Origin: Bremia lactucae
Taxonomy: Eukaryota > Oomycota > Peronosporomycetes > Peronosporales > Peronosporaceae
Assembly (NCBI RefSeq): GCF_004359215.1
Contig: NC_090617.1
Coordinates: forward strand, 2,862,356-2,926,355
Length of the DNA: 64,000 nt
Reading direction: 5' to 3'
In this document: positions 47,825-59,112 of the stretch, piece by piece
How the letters are laid out: every line of letters begins with the position of its first letter
Position numbering within the stretch: position 1 is the stretch's first letter
The notes under the pieces: generated by a model
Seen by the model: only the letters and a program-made list of their open reading frames with translations
Databases searched by the model: none
Told to the model about the DNA's origin: nothing
Position numbers and translations under genes: made by a program

Positions 47825-48610
47825 GCTCTTAGAATGGATGTTTTTGCTTTTTCCACTCTATTATCTAAACTGATGATGGCCGCGTGGCAAAGATTTGAGG
47901 CTGAAATAAAAACCCGGTAAATTTGATACCGATGGGTTTCGATTGAAAAGTAACGACTGGTTTCAAGTGAAGAATAAAACGGCTGCGATGATGATGTGGG
48001 CGCTACGAGATTAGGAGGGATGTGGGAAGCAAAAGAACGTGGTGGGATTGAGAGTGATAACGAGATGCGAAAGTACACATAATGTACGAGGTAGTGTAGT
48101 GCTCGATTTTTTTTTTTGGTACGTCTCGCACAATGTTCTGGAAATTCCAGAAAATCGATGGACATTTTCGTCTTCTTGACAATCTCATCTATCGGCTGCA
48201 CAAAGAAGCGCGCAAAGAATTTTAGCAATTATTATATGTGTCTCGGGTGACCACTTCTATTCGAAGTATAAAACGATTCAATTAATTGCACACCTATTTA
48301 GTGGCTTAGCATGGTTTGAAGCACGTCAATTTAGCTAAAATATATGTCTTGCTGTAGTAAGAACAAATGAAGTATAGAAGATTCTATAAGCTTCAGTTGG
48401 CTAGAAGTGATTATCAGCTTAGAGGTAGCATGTAGATGCTGCTCGCTGTGGGAGGTCGTGTGCAGTGACGTGAGGTTTAAGAACCGCTGACGGCGTTGTA
48501 CCAAGAGATGTGTAAGCGGAAGTCTCGTAAGGCAATGACTGGGATATGTCTTTCGATTGAGAACTCGGAGCTACCATTGGTACGCTTGGCCAGTGGGACA
48601 TTAGATGCAT
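47825..48610. other. upstream region of SERCA and transposon boundary
   Basis: The SERCA promoter must lie here. A minus frame at 47761-48228 overlaps the gene start and is considered an artefact. A short frame at 48419-48610 has no known domain. A poly(T) run lies near 48110-48118. Confidence 0.4.
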
Positions 48611-48743
48611 TGTAACGGAGTGTATCGTTACATGAAATTAACACTTAAAGGTTGTTAATTAATATAGTATCTAAAAGATAGATAATATTTGGAGGATATT
48701 ACTTTATATAGTAATATTCAGAATTCTTATTCATAAATAGGTA
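48611..48743 (+). repeat. Ty3 LTR, first part, interrupted by a DNA transposon
   Basis: It begins with TGTAACGGAG and continues with the shared LTR body (ACATGAAATTAACACTTAAA, then the TAAATAGGTA block). At TA (48742-48743) it is broken by the pogo-like transposon and resumes at 50932. The uninterrupted sequence is seen in the LTR at 51002. Confidence 0.85.
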
Positions 48744-50929
48744 CAGTAGAACCCCTCTAAAGTAATACTCTTAGGACCGAAAAGTAATATTACTTTATGC
48801 GTTTTATTACTTTAGATGCCAACCTCTTCTCTCCAGAAAATTTTCGTTTAGGAAGCTCAATGTGCAGCTGACGCATTGCCTAACCCTAACCCTCGACGTG
48901 AAGCTTCAACTTTGACACTTTAACTAAACTAAAATATTTATAAGAAGTACAGAACGGGAACGGCAAATCTAAACGTCTAAGCAAGAACTGCAAACTTAAC
49001 ACAAAAAATGGCGAAAGCACACCTGAAGGTTGCTCATGCTCCTATCACTAATGAAATCCGCATAGCTATCAGTAAAAGGAAGCGTGATACCAGTGGAACA
49101 CAGAAGGATATTGCACAATGGGTGGTAGAGAAATTTGGCATGACTGTCAGTCAAGCTGCGATTTCCAAGATTCTCAAGCAGCAGGAGCACTGGATCTCCC
49201 AAGGTGAAAAAGCTGGTGCAGGAGACGGAGCAAAAATTAGTATGGATGCGAAGCGTCAGAAGACTGTAGAATACCCTCTCATGGAAGAGGCACTTTACAA
49301 ATTTGTGCGAACTTACGAAGATGTCATGGATCTCTCGGGTGAACTTTATAAAGAAAAGGGGAGGATTTTGTTGGAGAGACTGTACCCCGATCAAGACACA
49401 AATACGTTTCAATTCTCCAATGGCTGGTTGAACAGGTTCAAAGCTCGATATGGAATCAAAGAGCGAGTGAGACATGGAGAGAGCGGTTCGGTTAACATGG
49501 AGATACTCGAGCAATCCTTACCCGCAATTCGAGAAGTTTTGGATCAGTATGAATGGAGGGATATCTACAATATGGATGAAACGGGTTTGTTTTACCGACT
49601 TCAGGTATGTCGGGGCCAGTTGAAATCACTTTGGAAGCAACTTCAAATACTAAAATTTATTGCCTCCTCACTTTAGGCTGATCGTTCACTTGCAACGAAG
49701 CAACTGGAGGGCCGCAAGCAGCACAAGAAACGGCTAACTTTTGTTGTTTGTGCCAACGGAGATGGCTCAGATCGTGTCCCACTTTGGGTGATTGGGAAAT
49801 ACTTGAATCCCCGTTGTCTCAAAAATATCAATCGTCAGAACCTTGGCTGCCACTACAGGGCAAACCCGAAGGCTTGGATGAACAGTGTATTGTTTTTGGA
49901 ATGGCTACAATGGTTTAATCGGAGGATGGGGAGAAGACAGGTGCTGCTGATTATGGACAATTGTCCTGCTCATGTTCCAATTGACAGCTTGCCGGAGCTG
50001 GCCAATGTTAAAATCCTTTACCTGCCGCCCAACACAACTTCCCGAATTCAGCCTTGTGATGCAGGCATTATTCGAACTTTGAAGGCCTTTTACAGGAAAA
50101 TTTTCAATCGCAACTTGCTAAGAGCATTGGAGCTGGATGAAACACTTGACAATGTGGAAGCGCATAAAAAAGTGGATGTTTTGAAGGCGATGGTGTCGGC
50201 TGTGGAGGCCTGGAATATGGTGACCAAGGAAACTATTCGTAATTGTTTTAATCACTGCAAAATTCGGACATCAAGCTTGAACATCCAAGTTCCTGCTAGG
50301 GCGACCGAACCCCCCGCAAATGTTGCAGATGACCTGATGTTACAGAATAATCAACTGTACCGCAATCCAATGGACATCGACGCCATCCTCAACAACCCCT
50401 TGGAGAGAGAGGTCGCCTATAGTCCTGACGTAGAAGACATTGTGGCAGTAACAATGGAAGAACATGGATTGTCTTTGCCTGTAGAAGTGGAAGGAGGGAT
50501 TCCCGATGCGGATGATAGCGAAGTGCCAGCCCCCGTGAAAGCTAAGGACGTCCTTGATGCAATAAGGTTGTGTAAACTGTACTTCATGCAGAGGGAGTGT
50601 GATACTTCCACGACTCACAGGAAATTGAATGAAGTTTTGGACGATTTTGAAAGGATACAGATTACTGGAAAGAAGCAAGTCACTCTCCATCGATTTCTCT
50701 CAAAAGCGGCAAAAGAAGTATAGTTATTTGAAAAAAAAAAATTTTTAGATACAACTTAATATATTACTTTTGGGGTATGTGTCTACTAATAGTGGGACTT
50801 TAAAAAATATTACTTTATTACTTTAGCAAAATATTACTTCAACCTTAAGTCCCAACTCGGGACCACGAAATTTTATTACTTAGGACGTATTATTACTTTA
50901 GAGCGTATTACTTTAGAGGGGTTCTACTG
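48744..50929 (+). mobile_element. pogo/Tigger-type DNA transposon, apparently complete
   Basis: This 2186-bp element has terminal inverted repeats starting CAGTAGAACCCCTCTAAAGT at 48744 and its complement ending at 50929. At least 25 bp match at each end. It is flanked by TA on both sides (48742-48743 and 50930-50931), the target duplication of the Tc1/mariner superfamily. A single transposase gene occupies the centre. The subterminal regions contain many short TATTACTTTA-type motifs. Insertion into a named repeat makes the boundaries certain. Confidence 0.93.
49008..50723 (+). CDS. pogo-like transposase (CENP-B HTH and DDE domain)
   Basis: Two exons (49008-49604 and 49677-50723, intron 72 nt) give 547 aa. 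The N-terminus carries two helix-turn-helix domains of the CENP-B type (TQKDIAQWVVEKFGMTVSQA, and later FQFSNGWLNRFKARYGIKER). The catalytic DDE_1 domain has its first Asp in YNMDETGLFYRLQ just before the intron. The second is in LLIMDNCPAHVP and the third in NTTSRIQPCDAGIIRTLK. The last two Asp are separated by 33 residues. No stop or frameshift is seen, and the three acidic residues are in place. Activity is plausible but unproven. Confidence 0.92.
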
Positions 50930-50931
50930 TA

Positions 50932-51001
50932 TAGACCATTATATCTATTTATTCCGCAGACTAATCAGCTGTAAAGGTAATCTAAGAGAGTTACAGCAAG
51001 A
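50932..51001 (+). repeat. Ty3 LTR, continuation after the transposon
   Basis: This is the segment from TAGACCATT to GAGAGTTACAGCAAGA, corresponding to the middle of the LTR. It then stops where a second LTR starts, so the 3' half of this LTR is missing. Confidence 0.75.
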
Positions 51002-51452
51002 TGTAACGGGGTGTATCGTTACATGAAATTAACACTAAAAGGTTGTTAATTAATATTATCTAAAAGGTAGATAATATTTGAAGGAAATTACTTTATATAG
51101 TAATTTCCTGAATTCTTATCCATAAATAGGTATAGACCATTATGTCTATTTATTCCGCAGACTAATCAGCTGTAGAAGTAATCAAAGAGAGTTACAAGAT
51201 AAGATAGAGATAAGAATTCAATTACATGTTTAGTATTAGATTATAATTAAGTTTACATTTACAAAGATAGAGCAAGAGACACTTAATTATATTTAATACA
51301 GTTTTCATTTTACCCTCTTAAGTCTAGTTGTCTTAAGAGTAGTCTTCCTCTGCACGTACAGTGTACGTCACTTAACGTAAGGCTCCACTCGCAACTGAAG
51401 CAGTGCGGAGTGGACTGTACTGAAACAGTACAAGTCGTAGTGCCCCGTTACA
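51002..51452 (+). repeat. complete solo LTR of Ty3 family (451 bp)
   Basis: It starts TGTAACGGGGTGTATCGTTA and ends GTAGTGCCCCGTTACA, with inverted ends TGTAACGGGG/CCCCGTTACA. It matches the LTR at 54288-54745 over its length. The flanks are CAAGA and CAAAC, which do not form an exact duplication. No internal element sequence adjoins it, so it is a solo LTR. Confidence 0.85.
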
Positions 51453-52143
51453 CAAACTAAATGTAGCTAAAATAAAAACTCTTGACATATGCAATACTTG
51501 CTGCATAGTAAATCGGAGGTGTTTTTAGTCATTATCAATGTACATCACAGTGACTGGCGAATCCGATCCACATGGACCTTGTCCATGCGTAAATTATAGA
51601 TGCGAGCATCGCGCCCTTTGCTTCCGGGTACCCACAGCCGTAACTTGTAACAGGGAACCTTTTGCTTGTACTGCTTCGGTACTAGCCAGCCTGCACTGAT
51701 AATAGTGAAGGTGAGGTGCCTTCACGTACACGACGTGTAGAGGAATGTTTTAAGTAGCTAAGAAGTCTTAGCTGCTAACGGCTGATACTAAGAAAGCTTA
51801 GTATAGGAAAAAGTAAAGCTGTAACTGTATATTTGAATTCCTACGTAACGATCTTCTTGTCTACTTAATTAAATGTAGTAGTAATATCAAGCTATGTATA
51901 GCGACTCCTTGTGCACCGCTCATTCATGCGTCTAGCAGCGATTGGCGGGGTTGATTAAACTTAAAACAATCAGCAACAGAGCTGTTGTGTAGGCGAGCAC
52001 GTCGTAATGCGGCCACGCTCTACTTAGACACACACCCTAGCACGGCGGAGAAGCGGTTTAACCTGCTTCTCTTGGGTGCAGTGAGGTAGTTGTGGTGGGC
52101 GCGTTAGCGACCTCACCCAACGCACTAAATACTCTGGTCAAGT
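51453..52143. other. unassigned repeat-like region
   Basis: No gene frame is seen. The sequence has LTR-like features (short inverted motifs, TGTACTGCTTCGGTA, and a block at 51640-51760 resembling LTR tails) but no partner copy in the window apart from the following block. Confidence 0.35.
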
Positions 52144-52225
52144 GTCGTCACGGGAGCGGTAATCCGGCTCCTCGTGCGCACTTACCAAGTAGGAAGTAGT
52201 TTTAAGACTGATTTATATTTAATCG
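52144..52225 (+). repeat. dispersed repeat, copy 2
   Basis: Similar to 9736-9810 (GTCACGGGAGCGGTAATCCGG and GGAAGTAGTTTTAAGACTGA). It is cut by the assembly gap shortly after. Confidence 0.5.
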
Positions 52226-52261
52226 TATTCAGTATAAATACCTTTTTTTACCAATTAAATT

Positions 52262-52361
52262 NNNNNNNNNNNNNNNNNNNNNNNNNNNNNNNNNNNNNNN
52301 NNNNNNNNNNNNNNNNNNNNNNNNNNNNNNNNNNNNNNNNNNNNNNNNNNNNNNNNNNNNN
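52262..52361. other. assembly gap (100 N)
   Basis: This is a standard-length gap. The 5' part of the next chromovirus is missing from the window. Confidence 1.
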
Positions 52362-52371
52362 TAGCAGTAAA

Positions 52372-54287
52372 CTACTATCCAAGTTCATTGGGCCTTTCCG
52401 TGTACTGCATCGCAGAGGCAATGAATACACAATAGAATTGCCACGTAGGATGCGAACGCATCCTTCGTTTAACGTTGGTCGGCTCCGCACGTACCATCAG
52501 TACGCGGTTTCTTCCGAGGACGGATTTGACCAGCCTTTTCAAGAATCCCTAAAAGATTCTTGTGATCGCGAACCAGATTCAAACATGTTGAGCCTGCAGT
52601 TTCTTATGGCGGCTCCGAATATCCTCGAAACTACGATGAGCTGGCGACAGCTCATCGCGAACAGCATGATACTACCGCTCGTACTCCATCATGGAGTACG
52701 CACTCTTCAAATGGTCTTCCAACCGCTCGATATGGTGATCCTGCACCGTCTGCTCCAACGAGCGACGCTTGCCGCGCTCGCGCTCGCGCTCAAGTCCCTC
52801 CTTCAAATAATGGAAGAAGTGATCGATTTTGTCAATCCTCGACATTAGATCCGACATACAGTTCGGATCTAATTTTTCTTCATCCACCACAACCATTGGT
52901 GGATACCGACGGTGGTCTGCGTTTCCTTGTGGAACGTATCCAGAACCACCGTGATGTGAAGGGGCAGCGAACGAGTTATCTTGTTCGCTGGCGAAGTTAT
53001 CCACCTTCACATGACAGCTGGGAACCTCGTTCCCAGCTAATTGCTGACGTTGAAGGCCTCGTCCGTCAGTATGACGAGACCCACCCGATGGTTCAGAAGG
53101 CCCATCGGAAAACATGCGACCCTACGCTTGTAAATCTTTTGCAAAATGTGTGTCAAAAAAATGTCAATCGCGTCACGCATCTCAATAGAGATGCGAGCCC
53201 TTCCCCAAGGCGAAGAAAGGGAATAGACATCCCCTTTTACCCTCTTCGAGTTGTCTACACAACACGGACAGGGATCACCCCACGTGAGGCATTGAAGCCC
53301 AGCCTCACGTGACAACCGATGTATTTTATACTTTGCACCGGTTGGAGTTCGTTTCTCAAACTTAACGCGAACCGTGTTAAGTATTTGGAGCCAAGCTTCG
53401 CGTCCAATGAATTTGACATTGCGAATAAACGCGCTCCAGGCTTGCATAAGCGTGACTTTATCTCGCTCATTATTGCCACGATACTATCGATGCTTAAGAA
53501 ATCATCGAGATAGAAATCTTCCTCAGCGCGAAAGTTCTTCGCGCTGGGATCAAGGCCATGTAGCTTTGTCGCAATAAATAAAGGATATTTATTGTGAGGA
53601 GTAGTTTTTCCAGACAAGCTATTAATAAGCCGTTCTGGCAAAAGCCACGGCTTCTTTTCAGGGGTGAGATGAGACATTTTATTGTCTTCACTCCCTTGAG
53701 TTGTACCCACTCAAGCCGGGGTACCACAAGAACTTTTCTTACGATGGCTTACGCCATCGTCATCGCCTTGCACAGAAACAGGTGCAGGTGACCGTATGGG
53801 AGATCGAACGGGCGATGAGAATTCATCCTCATCGTCCGATCCAAATAGACTCTTTACTCGTCTATCAGAATGAGCCCTCTCATTCGAAGGCTCATAGTCA
53901 ACCGGCTGACGTCTGTCAGGCGACTGGTTCATCCTCCCCGAGTCGGCCACTTCGTCCGACTCACACTCGTAGTCGACCTCTAAAGAGGAGTCGTATTCAG
54001 GTGGTGCATCGCCACGTGCACTCGCAACATCTAGTGTTGTGCGAGTGGAAGATACTACGGCAGACGTTCCTTCTGCCGCAAGAGATAACAGTGCGTCACC
54101 CGCGGCTGCACGAACCGCAGCCGAAGGCGTAGTACTACCGTCACCCCGCATGAGTTGATTCTTCATGCGATAGAAATTTTAAGATGATGGTTCTAACTAA
54201 TCAACATCGTTTTAAAAATTAAGTGGTCACATAGCTATCACCCCATCCAGTGACAGTCAGATTGATTGTCGTTTAAGGGAGGGGTGA
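52372..54287 (+). mobile_element. Ty3/gypsy chromovirus 3' part: integrase C-terminus, chromodomain, untranslated 3' region
   Basis: The plus strand begins in the integrase C-terminal domain (LLSKFIGPFRVLHRRGN, NVGRLRTYHQY). A frameshift near 52580 disturbs the linker. The chromodomain at 52896-53100 is well kept: FLVERIQNHRDVKGQRTSYL, VRWRSYPPSHDSWEP and QLIADVEGLVRQYDETHP. Chromodomains direct integration of such elements to particular chromatin. After about 53312 no sense coding is seen for 1 kb. It then reaches a polypurine tract (AAGGGAGGGGTGA, 54275-54287) directly before the 3' LTR. The minus strand carries the antisense ORF listed separately. Confidence 0.88.
52480..54166 (-). pseudogene. 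antisense ORF of the chromovirus, copy 2 (near-intact but broken)
   Basis: On minus, 54166-53711 encodes an acidic, Ser-rich N-terminal part with SLFGSDDEDEFSSPVRSPIR. A single TGA then precedes the same-frame part 53710-53255 (MSHLTPEKKPWLLPERLINS, KLHGLDPSAKNFRAEEDFYL). One lost T shifts the frame near 53512. The next pieces are 53447-53037 (MQAWSAFIRNVKFIGREAWL) and 53115-52672, ending in a charged coiled coil (MSRIDKIDHFFHYLKEGLER). A TAG stops it near 52670, where copy 1 stays open. The total would be roughly 560 codons. It overlaps the chromodomain and integrase end on the other strand. Its start lies 121 bp from the 3' LTR. Confidence 0.6.
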
Positions 54288-54745
54288 TGTAACGGGGTCT
54301 ATCGTTGCATGAAATTAGCACTTAAAGGCTGTTAATTAATATATTATCATAAAGGTAGATAATATTTGCAGGATATTACTTTATCTAATAATATTCAGAA
54401 TTCTTGTCCATAAATAGGTATAGACCGTTATACCTATTTAATCCGCAGACTAATCAGCTGTAGGATTAATCAAAGAGAGAATTAAAGATAAGAAAGAGAT
54501 AATAATTCAATTAGATGTTTATTAATGATTATAATTACGTACGCATTTACAAAGATAGAAAAAGAGACACTTAATTATATATATATACAGTTTTCATTAT
54601 ACCCTCTTTAAGCTAGTTACCCTTAAAGAGAAGTCTTGCTCTGCACGTACTAGTCTACGTGAAAAACCGTAGGGCACCACTCGCAACTGAAGCAGTGCGA
54701 AGTGGACTTGTACTGAAGCAGTACAAGTTGTAGTGCCCCGTTACA
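54288..54745 (+). repeat. 3' LTR of the chromovirus (458 bp)
   Basis: It begins TGTAACGGGGTCTATCGTTG right after the polypurine tract and ends GTAGTGCCCCGTTACA. It is a close homologue of the LTR at 51002-51452 but with clear differences. The next base is the first base of the copia LTR. Confidence 0.92.
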
Positions 54746-54866
54746 TGAGTCGTTTTTTTCTTCATATAACCGATTGCTGTAGTCTCACTTTCAGAGTCCG
54801 TTGCAAAACGATTACAATCAAACGTCATCGTGACATTTAGCGTTCACGAAATGTCCAACATCAACA
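54746..54866 (-). repeat. copia 3' LTR (121 bp)
   Basis: It pairs with 59113-59233 at the same length and with about ten differences. It adjoins the Ty3 LTR end without any spacer. Confidence 0.85.
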
Positions 54867-54942
54867 GTCCTCCTCGACTAGAAGTCTCCAACGTTTGTCT
54901 TTGCCACGAGAAATTGGAACTTGTTGGTCGAAATTTTTTTAG

Positions 54943-56700
54943 TTAATTAATCGGCGAGCTGTGACTTGGTTTCAATATACTCCAGCTGAATGACCTTGGC
55001 CTTGACTTGGTCACGAACAAAGTCATAACGAATATCAATGTATTTCGCTCGAATTTGATAGCCTTCGTTCTTCGCAATAGCAATCGCACTCTGGTTGTCT
55101 TCATACACAACCACTGGAGCGTCATCTCGACCTTCATCTCCATCAATAAATTCTTTGACCACAAAATTTCGTGAATGCACAACGAAAGTACCACATATTC
55201 AGCTTCAGCAGTACTTAGTGATACAGTGATCTGAAGCTTCGACTTAATTTTAACTGGAGAGTCATTGACCATCACCATGACTCCAGCTGTCAAACGTCGA
55301 ATATCTTTGTTACTTCCCCAATCTGCGTCTTTAAATGCACTATGCTTCAGGTCGCCAGGCTTGCTTCGATAACAAATTCCGTTTGTTGCAGCCGACTTTA
55401 GGTAGCGCAGCACACGAATGGCTGCATTCCGGTATTCTTCACTCGGTTTTTCCAAATGTCGACTTAGTCGACCTACCGCAAATGCAATATCAGGTACTGT
55501 ACCTGTCGCCACATAAAAGAGTGATCCTACCAGAGATCGATACGGTCGATTCTCCATTTTCGGTTCCTTTCCTCGCACTTAAGCATGGCTTGACCTTCCA
55601 CACTTGGGTTGTAAACAACTTTTTCCCCGACTTGATTGAAGTTTACGACCATTCTGTCAATGCACGCATTTTGGCTGATCTTGAGCTTCCTTGTATGCTG
55701 TGCATAGTCCACCTCAATGCCGAGAATATATATCACATTGCCTAGCGTCTTAAACATAAAATGACTTGCAAGTTCATCGGAACTTTGTCAGTTAAATCAG
55801 CAGAAGTACCTTTAATCAGCATATCATCGACATACAGCGTCACGTAAATTCACGAAAGGTTTCCATCGTGATGGACAAAGACACACGGGTCCGAAACACA
55901 TGACACAAAACCTATGCTGCAAAACACCTTCGAAATTGTCTTGAACCATGTTGCAGCAGCCTGTTTTAATCCATAAAACTTCTTACAAGCTTCAAAATTT
56001 GACCTAAGTCCATGTCGACTTCCTGAGGCGTAGAATGTATACATCTTCGTTCAAAACGCCATTTATGAGCGCAGTATCGCTATCATACTGGTGAATTGTC
56101 ATTTCGTGATGACATCACATAGCCAGAAAGACGCGAATAGAATTCATGTTCGCAACCGGCGAATAAATTTCGTGGTAGTCAACTCCATAGGTTTGACAAT
56201 AACCTAACGCCACAAGTCGAACTTTGTACCGATTGATATCACCGTATTGGTTTCTCTTGATTGCAAAAACCCACTTGGATCCAATCACCTTTTTGTGGAG
56301 AATTTTTCACTGCAGTCCATGTCTTTTTGTTATCCAATGCCTTAAGTTTGACCTTGATCGCATCACTCCACATCTTGGATTGAGGAGACTCCATTGCATC
56401 TTGGTATGTAGATGGAGTTTCGAATACTGCATTTGCTTGCTCGTACGCAATTCGATATCTCTTTAAGGCCCGAGCCTCTGGCTCCTCACTGCGCGATGTA
56501 CCATGTACAGCAGACGTCCTGACTGGAACCAAAGCTTGGTCTCCATAGTTCGATGACGGTAACGCGAGCGGGGCATTTTGACCACCAATTTGAGATGATT
56601 GCACCATAGAGAAATCAGTGCGATTATCCAAGTCCCCCCTGGGCACAATGTCTCGAGTCGTATCCATATCCAAATCAGTTGGCTCCAAGTAATATCATCG
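54943..56700 (-). pseudogene. copia reverse transcriptase and RNase H region
   Basis: The RT active site is intact (LYVDDMLIKGTSADL, about 55845-55793). Upstream RT pieces lie at 56688-56239 (SKMWSDAIKVKLKALDNKKTW) and 56044-55850. The end of RT and RNase H is at 55578-54943 (YRSLVGSLFYVATGTVPDIA, then RLTAGVMVMVN and VSLSTAEAEYVVLSL). The frame changes several times, so no single protein can be made. Confidence 0.85.
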
Positions 56701-56989
56701 ATATCGAAAGCAGGATCAAACACATGCTCAAATTCCTGGCGTAAAGTTATAGACTCGAATTCACTTGGAGGTGAAATAACTTGATCATTGCCAGTCTGGT
56801 CCACAACCATCGGCTCTACGTCACGCTGAGTAGTAGTTATTGGAAATTGAAAAACATCTACATCGTCATCATTGTCATGATCCACACGTGTAGTAACCTG
56901 TATAATTCCAATCACTTGCACATATTTGGACTTTGGTAACTCTTGTAAAGTCACTGATCGCGTGATCTCCAGTCGACCAGATTCGAAAT

Positions 56990-57800
56990 TCCAGACACGA
57001 TTTCCTTCACATTGTGTGAGTAACCCAACGAAATGCCTTCTTGTCCAATTTTAGACGTTTTCGTATTGCAATGTGTGCGTTACATTTTGCACCAAACACT
57101 CGCATGTGCGACAGATCTAGCTTGGTTCCAAAACACACTTCAAATGGGTCTTGGTTGGGTGAGGGGCGCACGAAACTCGATAAGTCACGTATACTGCAGT
57201 ATTCATCGCTTCAGTCCACCATTTCTTCTCCACTTGCATGTAATTTAGCATCGATCTTGCTCGTTCTGTCAGTGTTCGATTTAGTTTTTCAGCCATTCCA
57301 TTTTGCTGTGGCGAATACGATACTGAAGTTCGGTGCAATATTCCAGCCTTTCGAAATTCTTCTTCCAATCGTTTGTTAAGGTACTCGCCGCCATTGTCGG
57401 TGCGAATACACTTGATCTTGGTACTTAACTGGTTTTCCATCATCGCTTGTACTCGATTGACTTATCCACCACATTTGACTTGTGTGCAATATAGTATGCG
57501 ACCACATAGCGTGAATATCATCCAAAAAGATCACCACGAATCTTGCTCCTCCTTGCAACTCAGTCTCCATTGGTCTTATCACGTCGCTGTGAATAACTTG
57601 GAGCAGTAAGTAGTCCTAACTTCACCGTACGTAGACTTCGGAAACGGCTTGACTGACGACTTGCCTGTCACACGCCCTACGCATAGTTCGTCTAGATCAT
57701 CATCAACATTAGGCGAATCTTGCATCTTAAATTCTATAACACACTTGTCGAGGTTTTCATTGCCTTCAATGACAAGTTTCCTAGTCATGCTTGCCATACA
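56990..57800 (-). pseudogene. copia integrase core
   Basis: The minus frame 57443-57117 carries IKCIRTDNGGEYLNKRLEEE and TSVSYSPQQNGMAEKLNRTL, then EKKWWTEAMNTAVYV, typical of copia integrase. The preceding GAG-pre-integrase part lies at 57797-57579 in another frame. Confidence 0.85.
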
Positions 57801-58120
57801 CTTGGACTCAAAGGTTTGGCTCCATCGCCAACCTCTTCACTCGCATTTGCAGATTCCAATGTATCACACTCTAACACAAACAAATTTACCCTTTTGGGTC
57901 ACTTGAGTCCCCACTTCTTGACCATTCCTGATCTCACACATTTTGACCTACAAAATGACATGTAACCCTTTTACGGACAATGCAGAAACTGATAGGAGAC
58001 CACTATCCAGCTTTCGACCGTACAACACGTCTTCAATACGTATTAATTTCTTGTTCTTTAACATGACACGAATTGTCCCAACTCCAGCAGCCAAATCTAA
58101 TTCTCCATTCGCAATTAAAA

Positions 58121-58525
58121 TTACAACGAACTGTTAAGCGATCTGATTTCCACAAACTCATCTTGGTATGGGAACATATGTCTACTCGCACCACTGTCGA
58201 CTAGCCAACCTTCAGAGCTATGTTCACCCACCGTGAACGCCTGCTGAGAGCTCTTCTTCTTCTTGTTATCTGGATTCTTCCAGCAATCTTGTTTCTTGTG
58301 TCCGTTCCTGCCGCATATAAAACACGTCCCAGTAAACTTGTTTCTTATTTCTTTCGACCGAAAACTCTTGCTCTTGAAGTTTCTTGTAGCCTTTAACGCA
58401 ATTTCGATCTTCCTTTTTCGAGCAATGCCTTCATTTTCAAGACGAAGCATCTCATTGGCTTGGAACAAATCAATGCCCTTCGTGTTCTCGATAATCTTGA
58501 CGATCTGATAGTACTCATCAGACAA
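58121..58525 (-). pseudogene. copia gag zinc knuckle and aspartic protease start
   Basis: CFICGRNGHKKQDCW gives the CCHC knuckle. WLVDSGASRHMFPYQDEF then gives the D-S-G-A protease motif, both in one 134-codon frame. The part downstream of the protease is frameshifted. Confidence 0.85.
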
Positions 58526-59112
58526 ACTTCAAAGCAGAATCACGAGCCGCTCATCGTGCGCGACCTCGTCACCGATAGCTTGCATTGACATACACAGCTC
58601 ATCAAACTTGAGAAAGTGATCCATTACACTTTCTCCCTTCTGCATCTTGAGCTCGTGCAATTTGTCGACGCATCTGCACTCGATTATGAATGCTTCTGCG
58701 AAGAAAGAAGCTCATCAAAACTCTTCACGCTTCTGCAGTTGTCTCTGCACTTCGAACCATGGACTGAAGATCTGGGTTGATCATCGTTCACACGTTTGCG
58801 AAGGCTTTCATATCGTTGACTTTCCATAAAGAGGCGCTAGCGTTATCTTCACACGGTGCCTTTGTCGCGTCGATGTGCTCCAACAGCCCCTTCTTGGCGA
58901 GCTTCATTCGCGCGTTGAACTCCCATACGAAGTAGCTGTCTTGGTTGAGAACATCGTTCACTCCCACCGTACTTGGGCCCATAACCTGTAGATATATTAT
59001 AGCAGAGAAGACAACTTGTAGTCAGGAAGTAAATTGGAGAGTATATTAATCTTTGGAAATCTTACACATGCAATCAGCTACTCCTTTGTAGAAGCACTAC
59101 AAAGGTCTCACC

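Noticed and set aside
48880..48900. CCCTAACCCT-like motif reminiscent of telomeric repeats
   Set aside because: Only two units inside the 5' region of the DNA transposon. Not a telomere or interstitial array.
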